A stretch of DNA of 64,000 nucleotides from an endosymbiont of unidentified scaly snail isolate Monju (GCF_000801295.1 NZ_AP012978.1:1674001-1738000), one strand, 5' to 3'. Positions 40,714 to 53,353 are shown, counted from the stretch's first letter. The notes: generated by a model from the sequence alone, not told the origin. Numbers and translations: made by a program.

Positions 40714-41073
40714 TCAGGCCCGGGGGGGGCGATAAAGAACGGAAGGATGACAGGGGACCGCGGTTGGCAAATCAACCACGCTGGTATGTGCCGGTACAAG
40801 CACCGCCACCTCGATGGCACCGGGCAGGATGCCGGCCACGCAGGCGCCGCAGCTGATGCCGCTGCACACACCCTGCTCGCAGCACTGATCCGTGCATTGC
40901 TGGCAATCACCTACCATGCCGTCCACCTTGTCGGCCTGCACACCTGCGACATGGTCCACCGTCGAGGGCATACCACTCGCAACGCCACCGGCGGCAAGAG
41001 CCGCAGTCAACGGCATCAGCCCCACTACCAGGGCCAGCAGCAGACAAACGGACTGTCGAAGGAAACACGCCAT
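40714..41073 (-). CDS. Small Cys-rich exported protein, first gene of the copper operon
   Basis: 119 residues. A signal peptide (CLLLALVVGLMPLTAALA) is followed by a short mature part with eight Cys, mostly in DCQQCTDQCCEQGVC and SCGAC, and a basic tail. I do not recognise the family with certainty. By position it resembles CopL-type leader proteins upstream of copA in xanthomonads. Metal sensing or binding is inference. Confidence 0.65.
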   Translation of the reverse strand: MACFLRQSVCLLLALVVGLMPLTAALAAGGVASGMPSTVDHVAGVQADKVDGMVGDCQQCTDQCCEQGVCSGISCGACVAGILPGAIEVAVLVPAHTSVVDLPTAVPCHPSVLYRPPRA

Positions 41074-41325
41074 GGCATCAGATTACCAGTTCGAGATCGC
41101 GCTGGCAAAGAAGACCGGACATGACGTAAAAAGTTCCCCGAAGGCGAAACTGCAGGACTGACCAGGGAAACGCTGAATCATTCTGGAACGATGAGATCGC
41201 CGACCGAAAGGCGTCAGTTCAAGGCGCCAATCGCATGGAATAGCCTGCTATTGCGAAGATCGGCAACGCAGAACCGGGCGATTTGGCGCCGCAAGATGCC
41301 GTCTCATGAGTTGATCAGAGGTTCC

Positions 41326-42438
41326 CTAGCTACCCTGCCCTGCTGGCGACACCGGCTTGAGATAACGCACGGCGGCATAGCCGACCTGGCCATCACGGGT
41401 ACGTACGCGACACCAGCCGGGGCGCTTGGCATGATCGATGAACGAGACCTCTTCGGACCCGCGCAACACCTTGCGCACCTTGTAGTTGATACCCGGCCCC
41501 TCGCGCAGGTTGAGACTCTCTGCCACCACGCGGTACAGGCGATCAAGCCCCTGACCGATGTCGGAAGCCACGTGCGAAGCCGCATTGGCCATATTGGAAG
41601 CCAGCAGGAAGGGGTTGTTGGCCTCGAGCGGCATGGTCCGTACCAGGCGACGTGCCAGGTCCGCCGCCACGCCCTCGAGCTGATCGGGTTCGAGGTTGCT
41701 GACCGCCTTGAGCGCACCAACGGCCAGGTCGATCGGCGTCAAGGGCACCGAACCGGCTCGTCCCTGAGCAACATGCCGGCCAGTCCAGACCCGCTTGCCG
41801 CTACTGGCACGCACCAGTTCGAGATCGGCACCAATGCGGATACTGGAATACACGCCAAGAAAATCGACATTGAAGTCGGTGATGCGGCCGGTCAGCAGCC
41901 AGTCACAACCGACACGCTTCGCAACCGCCCTCAGTGCCCTGGCGCCACTTACCGGCTTGCCACCAGTCGCCCGGTCGATCAGACCGAGTTCGATATCCTT
42001 GGGGGCATGAGCACTCACGAAGCCATAGAGCATGCTGCGCACCAGACGCTGCTTGTCGGCCGCCTCGAAACGCAACCGGTAGGCACGGGGCGCAGCCTTC
42101 TTCTTCGCCTTGCCGTCCTGCCCCACCTTGGCGACAGTGGACTGGGGAAACTCCAGCGAGTGATCTACCTCGCCCGCCTTTCGGGCATCCACGCTCGGCA
42201 GATAATCAAACGAAATCGCATCGCTTGCTTCCGGAGCAACCTCGAGCGGCAGCACGGCGACACACTCCGGTGTCCGAAAGTTGGGCTCGAGATAGATGCG
42301 ATAGCTCACCTGGTCGAACATGCCGGCCTTCTGGGCTTCATCTCCGTCCTTGACCAGCGAATATTGCGGCGTATTGACACAGCCGCCGAGCACGAAGGCT
42401 GTCGATAACACCAAACCGCTGACCATCCGCATTTTCAT
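41326..42438 (-). CDS. Lipoprotein with C-terminal SH3-like domain
   Basis: About 370 residues. The lipobox VLGGC puts the acylated Cys at residue 20 when translation starts at 42438. The middle contains an outer-membrane-lipoprotein-like domain (LRAVAKRVGCDWLLTGRITDF, LELVRASSGKRVWTGRH). The C-terminus is a bacterial SH3 domain (SLNLREGPGINYKVRKVLRGSEEV, GWCRVRTRDGQVGYAAVRYL) of the sort that binds cell-wall peptides. The function is not known. Confidence 0.75.
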   Translation of the reverse strand: MKMRMVSGLVLSTAFVLGGCVNTPQYSLVKDGDEAQKAGMFDQVSYRIYLEPNFRTPECVAVLPLEVAPEASDAISFDYLPSVDARKAGEVDHSLEFPQSTVAKVGQDGKAKKKAAPRAYRLRFEAADKQRLVRSMLYGFVSAHAPKDIELGLIDRATGGKPVSGARALRAVAKRVGCDWLLTGRITDFNVDFLGVYSSIRIGADLELVRASSGKRVWTGRHVAQGRAGSVPLTPIDLAVGALKAVSNLEPDQLEGVAADLARRLVRTMPLEANNPFLLASNMANAASHVASDIGQGLDRLYRVVAESLNLREGPGINYKVRKVLRGSEEVSFIDHAKRPGWCRVRTRDGQVGYAAVRYLKPVSPAGQGS

Positions 42439-42618
42439 TGTGCCCACCATGTTGAGGAGACTTTTCGGGATCTGACGGCGAATCCTAGTGCAACAACATG
42501 CCGCCCATGAGTGAATACGTTCACGAAGACGGACATTTCCCGGCAATCTGTAGCAGGATGCCGCGAAAGCGTGAACCAGTCCGCGATGAAGGGAAGCGCC
42601 TTCCCTGACGCTGCGCAA

Positions 42619-42650
42619 GAAAAAACCCGGCCGTGTCGCCACTGCCGGGT
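42619..42650 (-). terminator. Terminator of the tRNA transcript
   Basis: On the minus strand, ACCCGGC pairs with GCCGGGT, followed by six T, just after tRNA-Glu. Confidence 0.85.
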
Positions 42651-42655
42651 CCTGT

Positions 42656-42731
42656 TGGCGTCCCGTAGGGGAGTCGAACCCCTGTAACCAGCGTGAAAGG
42701 CTGGGATCCTAGGCCTCTAGATGAACGGGAC
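42656..42731 (-). tRNA. tRNA-Glu (anticodon TTC)
   Basis: 76 bases with CCA encoded. The acceptor stem is GTCCCGT/ACGGGAC. The anticodon stem-loop CCAGC-CTTTCAC-GCTGG gives TTC, and the T-arm GGTTCGACTCCCC is canonical. It is the second gene of a two-tRNA transcript. Confidence 0.97.
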
Positions 42732-42802
42732 AGAAACCTTTTCCGAATTGTTTACAGAAACCTTTTCCGAATTGTTTACAGAAACCTTTTCCGAATTGTT
42801 TT
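42731..42802. repeat. Three tandem 24-base repeats between two tRNA genes
   Basis: Units at 42731-42754, 42755-42778 and 42779-42802 share the core AGAAACCTTTTCCGAATTG; the last differs by one base at its end. They fill the whole spacer between tRNA-Glu and tRNA-Ala. They are AT-rich compared with the surroundings. Confidence 0.95.
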
Positions 42803-42878
42803 TGGTGGAGCCAGGCGGGATCGAACCGCCGACCTCAACACTGCCAGTGTTGCGCTCTCCCAGCTGAGCTATGGCCCC
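42803..42878 (-). tRNA. tRNA-Ala (anticodon GGC)
   Basis: 76 bases with CCA encoded. The acceptor stem is GGGGCCA/TGGCTCC. The loop CTGGCAG gives anticodon GGC, and the D-arm AGCTCAGCTGGGAGAGC is canonical. It is first in the tRNA transcript. Confidence 0.97.
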
Positions 42879-42984
42879 GTCGAGCGAGGCGCGAATCTTA
42901 GTGCAGGAGCCTGCACTTGTCCAGCCCCCGAGAGCGGTTTTCCCGGCTCCTCCGCGAGGCGACCTGCGCCTTGAACGGGCGCGC

Positions 42985-43012
42985 ATGATACCCAAGTTTT
43001 TTTCTATTTCAA
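42985..43012 (-). promoter_or_regulatory. Sigma-70 promoter of the tRNA pair
   Basis: On the minus strand, TTGAAA (43012-43007), a 16-base spacer and TATCAT (42990-42985), about 107 bases before tRNA-Ala. Confidence 0.7.
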
Positions 43013-43020
43013 GAGGGAAT

Positions 43021-43270
43021 CGGAAGAAACCGCAAAGACGCCAAGGACACAGGAATTATCCAGAAGAAACCTCGGACACCGCGCGCGGGGTCGACCACAG
43101 AGGGCACAGGGTTTTATTGCCGGCCCTGGAGCACAGCCGAAGGTTCGCGGCGGAGACCCCGCTCCTGCCGGGCGGTGTCCATGCAAGCATTACCTTCGTG
43201 CCCTTTGCGCCCTTCGTGGCAAACCCTCTGCGGACGGCTTCGAAACGCTCCGGCCTCCCGGCATACGGCG
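43021..43270. other. Gene-free stretch with degenerate inverted repeats
   Basis: The gap 42879-43284 holds no convincing gene. Its left side contains CCGCAAAGACGCCAAGGAC and CCACAGAGGGCACAGGG. Its right side contains the roughly complementary CCTTCGTGCCCTTTGCGCCC. Between them, at 43122-43170, is a degenerate inverted REP-like unit (TTCGCGGCGGAGACC). It looks like a small dispersed element or its remains next to tRNA genes. Confidence 0.45.
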
Positions 43271-43284
43271 TGTGCCGGTCCCGC

Positions 43285-46217
<2,933 letters not shown>

Positions 46218-46227
46218 GGCGTCCCCG

Positions 46228-49200
46228 TCACACCGCCGCCAGCGAGGCAGCCTCTTCCACGTCCACCGAGACCAGTCGGGAGACTCCCGGTTCGTGCATG
46301 GTCACGCCCATCAGCTGGTTGGCAATCTCCATGGTCACCTTGTTGTGGGTGATGAAGATGAATTGCACGTGCTCGGACATCTCCTTGACCAGTTGCGAAT
46401 AACGACCCACGTTGGCGTCATCCAGCGGCGCATCCACCTCGTCGAGCATGCAGAAGGGGGCCGGATTGAGGCGGAAGATGGAGAACACCAGCGCCACCGC
46501 GGTCAGCGCCTTCTCGCCGCCAGACAGCAGGTGAATGGAGGAATTGCGCTTGCCCGGCGGGCGCGCCATCACCGTCACCCCGGTATCCAGCAGATCGTCC
46601 CCGGTCAGCTCCAGGTAGGCATGGCCGCCACCGAACAGCTTGGGGAACAGCTCCTTGAAGCCGGTATCGACCTTGTCGAAGGTCTCCTTGAAACGGGTTC
46701 GGGTCTCGCGATCGATCTTGCGGATGGCCTCTTCGAGCGTCTCCAGCGACTTGGTCACGTCCTCATGCTGGCGGTCCAGGTATTCCATGCGCTCGCTCTG
46801 CTCACGGAATTCGTCGATGGCCGCCAGGTTGATCGGCCCCAGACGCTGGATGCGCGTGGTCAGTTGCTCGGCACGCGCCTGCCAGGCCTGCACACTGGCG
46901 CCTTCGGGCATCTCCTCGAGCAACGCCGCGAGTTCGAATCCAGTCTCGCCCAGCTGCTCGCGCAGGGTACCGGCACGCACCACGATCTCCTGGCGGGCCA
47001 TGCGTGCCTGATCGAGGGCGATACGCGTCTCCTGCACCTGCTGCTCCACGCCGTGACGCGATTGTTCCAGCTCGCGCAGCCGATGATCGATGCCTTCCAG
47101 GGCCTTGCGCGCCTCGGCCAGCCGGGCCTCCACGGCGACGCGCTCCTGCAACTGGGTCTCGAGCTGGATCTGCTGCTCGCCCATCGGCGCCTTGCTCTGC
47201 TCCAGCGCCTCGCGCAGCTCGGCCACCCGCTGCTCGAGCTGCGCGACCTGCGAATGCACCCGGTCGATGCCGGACCTCAGCGAGTCCTCGGTGCTGCGGA
47301 TGGACTCGATGCGCAAGGCCAGTTCGTGCACCTCGGCATGCCGTGCGTTCGCGGCCTGGCGTGCCTCTTCGAGGCGCTGGCGCAGGCGTTCGCGTTCGGC
47401 CTGCAGCGATTCGCGCCGACGGTCCAGTTCGTCCACCCGCGCCAGTGCCGCGTGCAGGCGCTCGCGCGCCGCCTCGATCTGTTCCGCACCTTCTTGCAAC
47501 TGCTGCTGCAGCTCGGCGGCTTCCTCTTCCAGACCGCCCAGGCGCTGGCGAATCTGCTCGGCACGCGCCTGCTTGCCCGAGAGCAGGGCCTTGATGTCGG
47601 CCAGGGCGCGCGCGCCGGCATCCTGCCGCGCCTGTGCCTCCTCGCGCGCCCGCTCCGCCTGGCGCAGGCGCTCGCGCGCCTCGGCCAGCAGGCGCTCCAG
47701 CTCCTCGATGCGCGGCGCCAGCTCCTGTTCGCGTTCACTGAGCTCGCGGATCTCGCGCTCGCGCGCCAGCACGCCCCGCTCGGCCTCGTTGCCCCGCGCC
47801 GCGGCCAGCCAGCCATTGCCCACCAGCACGCCTTCGGGGGTGATCAAGGACTCGCTCTCGCCCAGCTCGTCGCGACGCGTCAGGGCCTGCTCCAGATCGT
47901 CGGCCAGGTAGATCCCATTGAGGATGCCGATCAGCCCCGCCGGACCGCGCACCACCGAGGCGAGCGTCCCCGGCCGTGCAGCGGCCTGGCCTTCGCGGGT
48001 CTCGAACAGTCGTGCGCCGGCAGCCAGCAGGGCCTCGACATCGCCGGCATGAGACGCCAGGTCATCCACCAGCACGGCCTGCAAGTGCTGCCCCAGGGCC
48101 ACCTCCACCGCCTGCTGCCAGCGGCCCTCGACCTCGATGCCCTCGAGCAGGCGGCGCGCGCCTTCCAGCCCCTGCCGTGAGAGCCAGTCGTTGAGCGCCT
48201 CATCGTCCTCGCCGCGTGCCGCCTGTTGCAGCGCCTGCAGGGAGGCCAGCCGCCCCTGGAGCGACTGCAACTCCGAACGCAGGCGGTCGAGCGTGTCCTG
48301 GCGCTGCTGGATCTCACCACGCGCCTGCTCGATGTCCTCGCGCGCCTGCTCGGTCTGTTCGCGCGCCTCGGCCAGTGCCGCCTCGGCCTCTTCCTCGCGA
48401 CGCAACAGCTCGCGAATCTCGGCCTCCAGCTCGATATCGGACAGGCGGCGCTGCTCTTCCTGGTTGCGCTCGATGCGCCGCCGCAACTGCTGTTCCTGCT
48501 GCTCGAAGTGATTGATGCGGGTGCGCTCGACCTGCGCCTGCTGCGCCGGCTCGTTGACCTGTTCGTTGAAGCGGTCCCACTCGGCCTGCCAGGCCGCCAT
48601 CGCCTCCTCGGCGGCCGCCAGCTGCTCGCGCGCGGCCTCCTCGGCCATGCGCGCCTCCTCCAGGCGCGGGCGGTCGCGCTCCAGTTCCTCGGCGAGCTGT
48701 TGCAGGCGGCTCTGGTCCTGCTGTCCCAGTTCACGCGCCTCGGCCAGCGCGCGCTCGGCCTGTTGCAGATCGAGCTCCTGCTGGCGACGCGCCTCGCGAG
48801 CATACTGGATGGCCTCCTCCAGGCGCGCGATCTCCGAGCCGATGGCATAGAAACGGCCCTGCACCTCGTTGAAGTGCTCGTTGGCCCCGCCATGCGCCTC
48901 GCGCTGCTGCTCGATCTCGGCCTCGACCTCGCGCTGGCGCGCGATCGCTGCCTCCAGTGCGGTCTCCAGCTCGTTGATGCGGCGGTCACGTTGCGCCACG
49001 TCGTCTTGCATCGACGACAGGCGCAAGGCCAGCAACTCGGCGCGCACCCGACGCTCTTCGTCCTTGAGGGTCTTGTACTTCTCGGCAGTGGCTGCCTGGC
49101 GCTCGAGGTGACACAACTGCTTCTGCACCTCTTCGCGCACATCGTCCAGGCGTTCCAGGTTCTCGCGGGTATGGCGAATGCGGTTCTCGGTCTCGCGCCG

Positions 49201-49728
49201 GCGTTCCTTGTACTTGGAGATACCCGCCGCCTCCTCGAGATAGACCCGCAACTCTTCGGGCCGGGCCTCGATGATGCGCGAGATCATGCCCTGCTCGATG
49301 ATGGAATAGCTTCGCGGCCCCAGGCCGGTGCCCAGGAACAGGTCGGTGATGTCACGCCGGCGACAGCGCACACCGTTCAGGAAGTATTGCGACTGGCCGT
49401 CGCGCGAGACCTGGCGCTTGACCGAGATCTGCGCATACTGGGCGTACTGACCACCAGCGCTGCCATCGCTGTTGTCGAAGATCAGCTCGATGCTCGCCAT
49501 GCCCACCGGCTTGCGCGTGGACGAGCCGTTGAAGATGACATCCGCCATCGACTCGCCACGCAGCATCTTCGCCGAACTCTCGCCCATCACCCAGCGAACG
49601 GCGTCGATCACGTTGGATTTTCCACAGCCGTTGGGACCCACGATGCCCACCAGGTTGCTCGGGAAATGCACCGTGGTGGGATCGACGAAGGACTTGAATC
49701 CCGCGAGTTTTATCTTTTCCAGTCGCAT
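46228..49728 (-). CDS. smc: Chromosome partition protein Smc
   Basis: 1166 residues. The start is at MRLEKIKLAGFKSF. Walker A GPNGCGKSN is at 31-39. Long coiled coils cover about 170-500 and 650-1000, with the hinge between them (LEGIEVEGRWQQAVEVALG ... LITPEGVLVGNGW). The C-terminal head has the signature LLSGGEKALTAVAL and Walker B FCMLDEVDAPLDD. SMC dimers compact and separate chromosomes. MukB is absent, as expected outside the enterics. The coiled-coil genes create long open frames on the other strand. Confidence 0.97.
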   Translation of the reverse strand: MRLEKIKLAGFKSFVDPTTVHFPSNLVGIVGPNGCGKSNVIDAVRWVMGESSAKMLRGESMADVIFNGSSTRKPVGMASIELIFDNSDGSAGGQYAQYAQISVKRQVSRDGQSQYFLNGVRCRRRDITDLFLGTGLGPRSYSIIEQGMISRIIEARPEELRVYLEEAAGISKYKERRRETENRIRHTRENLERLDDVREEVQKQLCHLERQAATAEKYKTLKDEERRVRAELLALRLSSMQDDVAQRDRRINELETALEAAIARQREVEAEIEQQREAHGGANEHFNEVQGRFYAIGSEIARLEEAIQYAREARRQQELDLQQAERALAEARELGQQDQSRLQQLAEELERDRPRLEEARMAEEAAREQLAAAEEAMAAWQAEWDRFNEQVNEPAQQAQVERTRINHFEQQEQQLRRRIERNQEEQRRLSDIELEAEIRELLRREEEAEAALAEAREQTEQAREDIEQARGEIQQRQDTLDRLRSELQSLQGRLASLQALQQAARGEDDEALNDWLSRQGLEGARRLLEGIEVEGRWQQAVEVALGQHLQAVLVDDLASHAGDVEALLAAGARLFETREGQAAARPGTLASVVRGPAGLIGILNGIYLADDLEQALTRRDELGESESLITPEGVLVGNGWLAAARGNEAERGVLAREREIRELSEREQELAPRIEELERLLAEARERLRQAERAREEAQARQDAGARALADIKALLSGKQARAEQIRQRLGGLEEEAAELQQQLQEGAEQIEAARERLHAALARVDELDRRRESLQAERERLRQRLEEARQAANARHAEVHELALRIESIRSTEDSLRSGIDRVHSQVAQLEQRVAELREALEQSKAPMGEQQIQLETQLQERVAVEARLAEARKALEGIDHRLRELEQSRHGVEQQVQETRIALDQARMARQEIVVRAGTLREQLGETGFELAALLEEMPEGASVQAWQARAEQLTTRIQRLGPINLAAIDEFREQSERMEYLDRQHEDVTKSLETLEEAIRKIDRETRTRFKETFDKVDTGFKELFPKLFGGGHAYLELTGDDLLDTGVTVMARPPGKRNSSIHLLSGGEKALTAVALVFSIFRLNPAPFCMLDEVDAPLDDANVGRYSQLVKEMSEHVQFIFITHNKVTMEIANQLMGVTMHEPGVSRLVSVDVEEAASLAAV

Positions 49729-49907
49729 GGGCCGCAAAGATACAGAAGCACCAGCAGTGGCACAAGCGGCGCCCCGGCGCGCCCGGACCTGACCGAAAGG
49801 TCGTAAGCAATTGAATTAAAGTCAATTTTTTAAATACCCCGACACCCGCCCCGGCCTGGAGAAGCGCCACTCACCCGCAGGGCGGGGAAGACCATACAAC
49901 GCTGCCC

Positions 49908-49938
49908 TTGGCCCGCATGCCCCCCAGGCGCCTATAAT
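49908..49938 (+). promoter_or_regulatory. Promoter of queF
   Basis: A perfect TATAAT at 49933-49938 with a weak TTGGCC 19 bases upstream, giving a leader of under 30 bases. The rest of the gap 49729-49907 shows only an AT-rich patch near 49810-49845 that may hold the smc promoter. Confidence 0.55.
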
Positions 49939-49971
49939 GCGCGGTTTCCGTATCCGTCACCGGTGGCCACC

Positions 49972-50361
49972 ATGCCCTCATCGCCCAGCAAGGATCTCGA
50001 AACCTTCGACAACCCGCAGCCCGAACGCGACTACACCATCCGCATCCGGGTACCGGAATTCACCTGCCTGTGCCCCAAAACCGGGCAACCGGACTTTGCC
50101 GAACTGCACATCGAGTACGTCCCCGACCGGCTGTGCGTGGAACTCAAATCGCTCAAGCTCTACGTCTGGTCATTCCGCGACGAGGGCGCCTTCCACGAGG
50201 CGGTGACCAACCGCATCCTCGACGATCTGGTGGCCGCGACCCGGCCGCGCTTCATGCGCCTGACCGCCGACTTCAACGTGCGCGGCGGCATCTACACCAC
50301 GGTGGTGGCCGAGTATCGCGACCCGGCCTGGGCCGCCCCGGAGCCGGTGCGCCTGCCCTGA
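49972..50361 (+). CDS. queF: NADPH-dependent 7-cyano-7-deazaguanine reductase
   Basis: 129 residues. QueF reduces preQ0 to preQ1 in queuosine synthesis. The nucleophilic Cys lies in [17 protein letters not shown]. The NADPH motif is [21 protein letters not shown] (family consensus E(S/T)KSLKLY), and [11 protein letters not shown] follows. This is the short single-domain form (YkvM type), not the long E. coli type. Confidence 0.95.
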   Translation: MPSSPSKDLETFDNPQPERDYTIRIRVPEFTCLCPKTGQPDFAELHIEYVPDRLCVELKSLKLYVWSFRDEGAFHEAVTNRILDDLVAATRPRFMRLTADFNVRGGIYTTVVAEYRDPAWAAPEPVRLP

Positions 50362-50365
50362 GGCG

Positions 50366-51649
50366 GTGACCCCCCTGTTCCTCGGCATCGACCTGGGCAC
50401 CTCCGGGGTACGCGCCTGCGTGATCGATGCCGCCGGCACGGTGCACGCACAGTCCGCCGTCCCCCTGCCGCCGTCCACCCACCCCTGCACAGGCTGTTCC
50501 GAACAACGCCCGGACGACTGGTGGCAGGCGGTGCTGGAGGTGGTGGACGCCCTCCCCGCCGACTGCCGCCGCGCGCTGGCGGGCATCGCCGTGGACGGCA
50601 CCTCCGGCACCCTGCTGCTGGTCGATCGGGACGGCGAACCGCTGGGGCCGGCCTGGATGTATGACGACCGCCGCGCCCGTGCGCAAGCCGAGCGGCTGGC
50701 AGCAATCGCCCCGCCACAGGCGGCAGTGCACAACCCCAGCTCGGCCCTGGCCAAGCTGCTGCTCCGACTCGAAGACGGTGCCGGGCAGGCCGCCCATGCG
50801 CTGCACCAGGCCGACTGGATCGCTCACCGCCTGGGCGCCCCCCTCGGCCTGAGCGACGAAAACAACAGCCTCAAGCTCGGTTACGACCCGGTGACACGGC
50901 GCTGGCCGGACTGGCTGACACAAACCGGCGTGCCGGCACGCCTGCTGCCCCGGGTGGTCCCGGTGGGTCAGGCCATCGGCGACCTCACCCCGGCACTGCG
51001 CGATCGCTGGGGCTGCGAACGGCCGGTGCGCCTGCTCGCCGGCACCACCGACAGCAATGCCGCCACCCTGGCCACCGGCATCCGCGACATCGGCGAGGCC
51101 AGTACCGCGCTGGGCTCCACCCTGGTTCTCAAGGTGCTCTCCACGCGACCGGTATTCGCCCCGGAATACGGCGTCTACAGCCACCGCCTGGGCGATCGCT
51201 GGCTGGTCGGCGGCGCCTCCAACAGTGGCGGCGCGGTGCTGCGGCAGTTCTTCGACGAGGACACCCTGTCCACTCTGAGTGAACGCATCGACCCGCAGAC
51301 CGACAGCGGCCTGGACTACTATCCCCTGCCGGCGCCGGGCGAGCGCTTTCCTGTCAACGACCCGGCAAGGCTGCCGCGCATCGCCCCTCGTCCCGCCGAC
51401 GACGTGCGCTTTCTGCACGGCCTGCTCGAAGGCATCGCGCGCATCGAGCGCGAAGGCTACCGCCGCCTGCATGAACTGGGCGCGCCCTGGCCGAGCCGGG
51501 TACTCACCAGTGGCGGCGGGGCGGTCAACGCGACCTGGCGCGCCATCCGCGAGCGTCTGCTGGGCGTACCGGTGGTGACAGCGGACTGCACCGAGGCCGC
51601 CTGCGGCACTGCGCGCCTCGCCGCCGGTCTGCTAGGATCGGGCGCCTGA
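50366..51649 (+). CDS. FGGY-family sugar kinase (D-ribulose kinase-like)
   Basis: 427 residues starting at a GTG four bases after queF. The phosphate-1 loop is LFLGIDLGTSGVRACVID. AGIAVDGTSGTLLLVD, a substrate region with MYDDRRA, LLAGTTDSNAAT and the C-terminal LTSGGGAVNATWRAIRERLLGVPV complete the fold. Members phosphorylate pentuloses; the short length and motifs fit the D-ribulose kinase group. The exact substrate is not provable from sequence. Confidence 0.88.
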   Translation: MTPLFLGIDLGTSGVRACVIDAAGTVHAQSAVPLPPSTHPCTGCSEQRPDDWWQAVLEVVDALPADCRRALAGIAVDGTSGTLLLVDRDGEPLGPAWMYDDRRARAQAERLAAIAPPQAAVHNPSSALAKLLLRLEDGAGQAAHALHQADWIAHRLGAPLGLSDENNSLKLGYDPVTRRWPDWLTQTGVPARLLPRVVPVGQAIGDLTPALRDRWGCERPVRLLAGTTDSNAATLATGIRDIGEASTALGSTLVLKVLSTRPVFAPEYGVYSHRLGDRWLVGGASNSGGAVLRQFFDEDTLSTLSERIDPQTDSGLDYYPLPAPGERFPVNDPARLPRIAPRPADDVRFLHGLLEGIARIEREGYRRLHELGAPWPSRVLTSGGGAVNATWRAIRERLLGVPVVTADCTEAACGTARLAAGLLGSGA

Positions 51650-51673
51650 GTCTCACAGCCAAGGAAATACCCC

Positions 51674-52681
51674 ATGCGTGTATTGATCACCGGCAGCGCC
51701 GGTTTCATCGGCAACCAACTCGCCCTGCGCCTGCTCGAGCGCGGTGACGAGGTCATCGGCGTGGATGCCCTGGACGACTACTACGACGTCTCGCTCAAGG
51801 AGGCGCGCCTGCGCCGCACCCTGGCCTATCCCGGCTTCACCGACGTGCGCGCACGCATCGAGGACCGCGAAGCCATGGCCGAGACCTTCGCGAAGTATCG
51901 CCCCGACCGGGTGGTCAACCTCGCCGCCCAGGCCGGGGTGCGCTATTCCATCGAGAACCCGGCGGCCTACATCGACAGCAACCTGGTCGGCTTCGGCAAC
52001 ATCCTCGAAGGTTGCCGCCAGTGCGAAGTGGAACACCTGGTGTATGCCTCATCCAGCTCGGTATACGGCTCGAACACGCGCATGCCCTTCTCGGTACACG
52101 ACAACGTCAACCACCCGGTCAGCCTGTATGCGGCGAGCAAGAAGGCCAACGAACTGATGGCCCATACCTACAGCCATCTGTATGGCATCCCCACCACCGG
52201 CCTGCGCTTCTTCACCGTCTATGGCCCCTGGGGGCGGCCCGACATGGCGCTGTTCCTGTTCACGCGCAAGATCCTCGCCGGCGAACCCATCCCGGTGTTC
52301 AACTACGGCAAGCACCGGCGTGATTTCACCTATATCGACGACATCGTCGAGGGCGTCATCCGCGTGCTCGACCGCCCGGCTCCGCCCAACCCCGACTGGG
52401 ATTCCGACCACCCCGACAACGCCAGCAGCCGCGCCCCCTGGCGGCTGTACAACATCGGCAACAACCGGCCAGTGGAGTTGATGCACTACATCCAGACACT
52501 GGAGAAATGCCTGGGCCGCGAGGCCGAAAAGGAACTGCTGCCGCTGCAACCCGGCGACGTGCCCGACACCTATGCCGACGTGGACGATCTGGTACGCGAA
52601 TTCGGCTACAAGCCCGACACCAGCGTGGAGGAAGGCGTGGCGCGCTTTGTCGAGTGGTACAGGGATTACTATCAGGTCTGA
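51674..52681 (+). CDS. NAD-dependent epimerase, UDP-glucuronate 4-epimerase type
   Basis: 335 residues of an extended short-chain dehydrogenase. The NAD loop is TGSAGFIG at 6-13. SSSSVYG and the catalytic YAASK follow. [32 protein letters not shown] and [16 protein letters not shown] are the signature of CapI/WbnF-type epimerases that turn UDP-glucuronate into UDP-galacturonate for surface sugars. No other polysaccharide genes are adjacent. Confidence 0.9.
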   Translation: MRVLITGSAGFIGNQLALRLLERGDEVIGVDALDDYYDVSLKEARLRRTLAYPGFTDVRARIEDREAMAETFAKYRPDRVVNLAAQAGVRYSIENPAAYIDSNLVGFGNILEGCRQCEVEHLVYASSSSVYGSNTRMPFSVHDNVNHPVSLYAASKKANELMAHTYSHLYGIPTTGLRFFTVYGPWGRPDMALFLFTRKILAGEPIPVFNYGKHRRDFTYIDDIVEGVIRVLDRPAPPNPDWDSDHPDNASSRAPWRLYNIGNNRPVELMHYIQTLEKCLGREAEKELLPLQPGDVPDTYADVDDLVREFGYKPDTSVEEGVARFVEWYRDYYQV

Positions 52682-52965
52682 CAGGAAGGAAATCCCCCTG
52701 GCGAGAGAAGCACTTGCCGGGGGTCCCCACAGGCCATCGAAAGATTCGATCTTTCAACGACCGACCCGACTCAACCATCGGACTCCATGCATCCGGCTCT
52801 TTCCCGACGGCCGGGTGTTGTTGGATCACGACGCCCGGCGGCATGCCTCCGCCTTGCGCAGGCATTAAAGTAGTGGCTGCTTACGGCCTGTCCTGTGAAA
52901 CCGTCCTCGGTACTCCAGACCGGCCATCACTCACCCACACATCCAACAAAGTCAAGGAAAGAAGA

Positions 52966-53277
52966 ATGGCCGATTACCTCGCCGATGTTAAACGCTACGA
53001 TGCCAACGCCGATGCCGCCGTGGTGGACAAGATCGTCAAGCACCTGGGTATTGCCCTGCGCAGCAGCCGCGACGCCGCACTGGTCTCATGCTCCGACAAG
53101 TCCGAGCTGGACCGTGTGCGCGAAAAGTGGGCCATGAAAAAGCTGGGCGTCGATGCCGACACCGCCGACAAGGTCATTGGCGAGGTGTGCGAGCAGATGA
53201 AGGGCGACCGGCAGAAAGAGCGCGTCACCTTCTACTACCTGGTCGCACAGAAACTGGACAAGCTCAGCGACCTCTGA
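52966..53277 (+). CDS. DUF2853-family protein
   Basis: 103 residues, with the ATG at 52966 after AAGGAAA. Helical and charged, with YDANADAAVVDKIVKHLGIALRSSRDAALVSCSD and WAMKKLGVD, matching the small DUF2853 family of unknown function. The 284-base gap before it (52682-52965) shows no further gene, only a short degenerate open frame. Confidence 0.75.
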   Translation: MADYLADVKRYDANADAAVVDKIVKHLGIALRSSRDAALVSCSDKSELDRVREKWAMKKLGVDADTADKVIGEVCEQMKGDRQKERVTFYYLVAQKLDKLSDL

Positions 53278-53353
53278 AGACTCGCCGCCCCGTTTCGGGT
53301 AATGGAAGTGTCCCGAACGGCCGGCGGCGATATCTCCAGCCGGGAGAAATACG

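Noticed and set aside
38190-40856. An 888-codon open frame on the plus strand opposite copA and copB
   Set aside because: It is His/Val-rich low-complexity sequence produced by reading strong minus-strand genes backwards in high-GC DNA. It has no family signature or ribosome site.
41072-41161. A 29-codon open frame beginning MASDYQFEIALAKK
   Set aside because: It overlaps the start of the Cys-rich gene on the other strand by two bases and has no convincing ribosome site or homologue. Too short to support.
42731-42802. Possible CRISPR array from the three 24-base repeats
   Set aside because: The units are directly adjacent with no spacers, and there are no cas genes.
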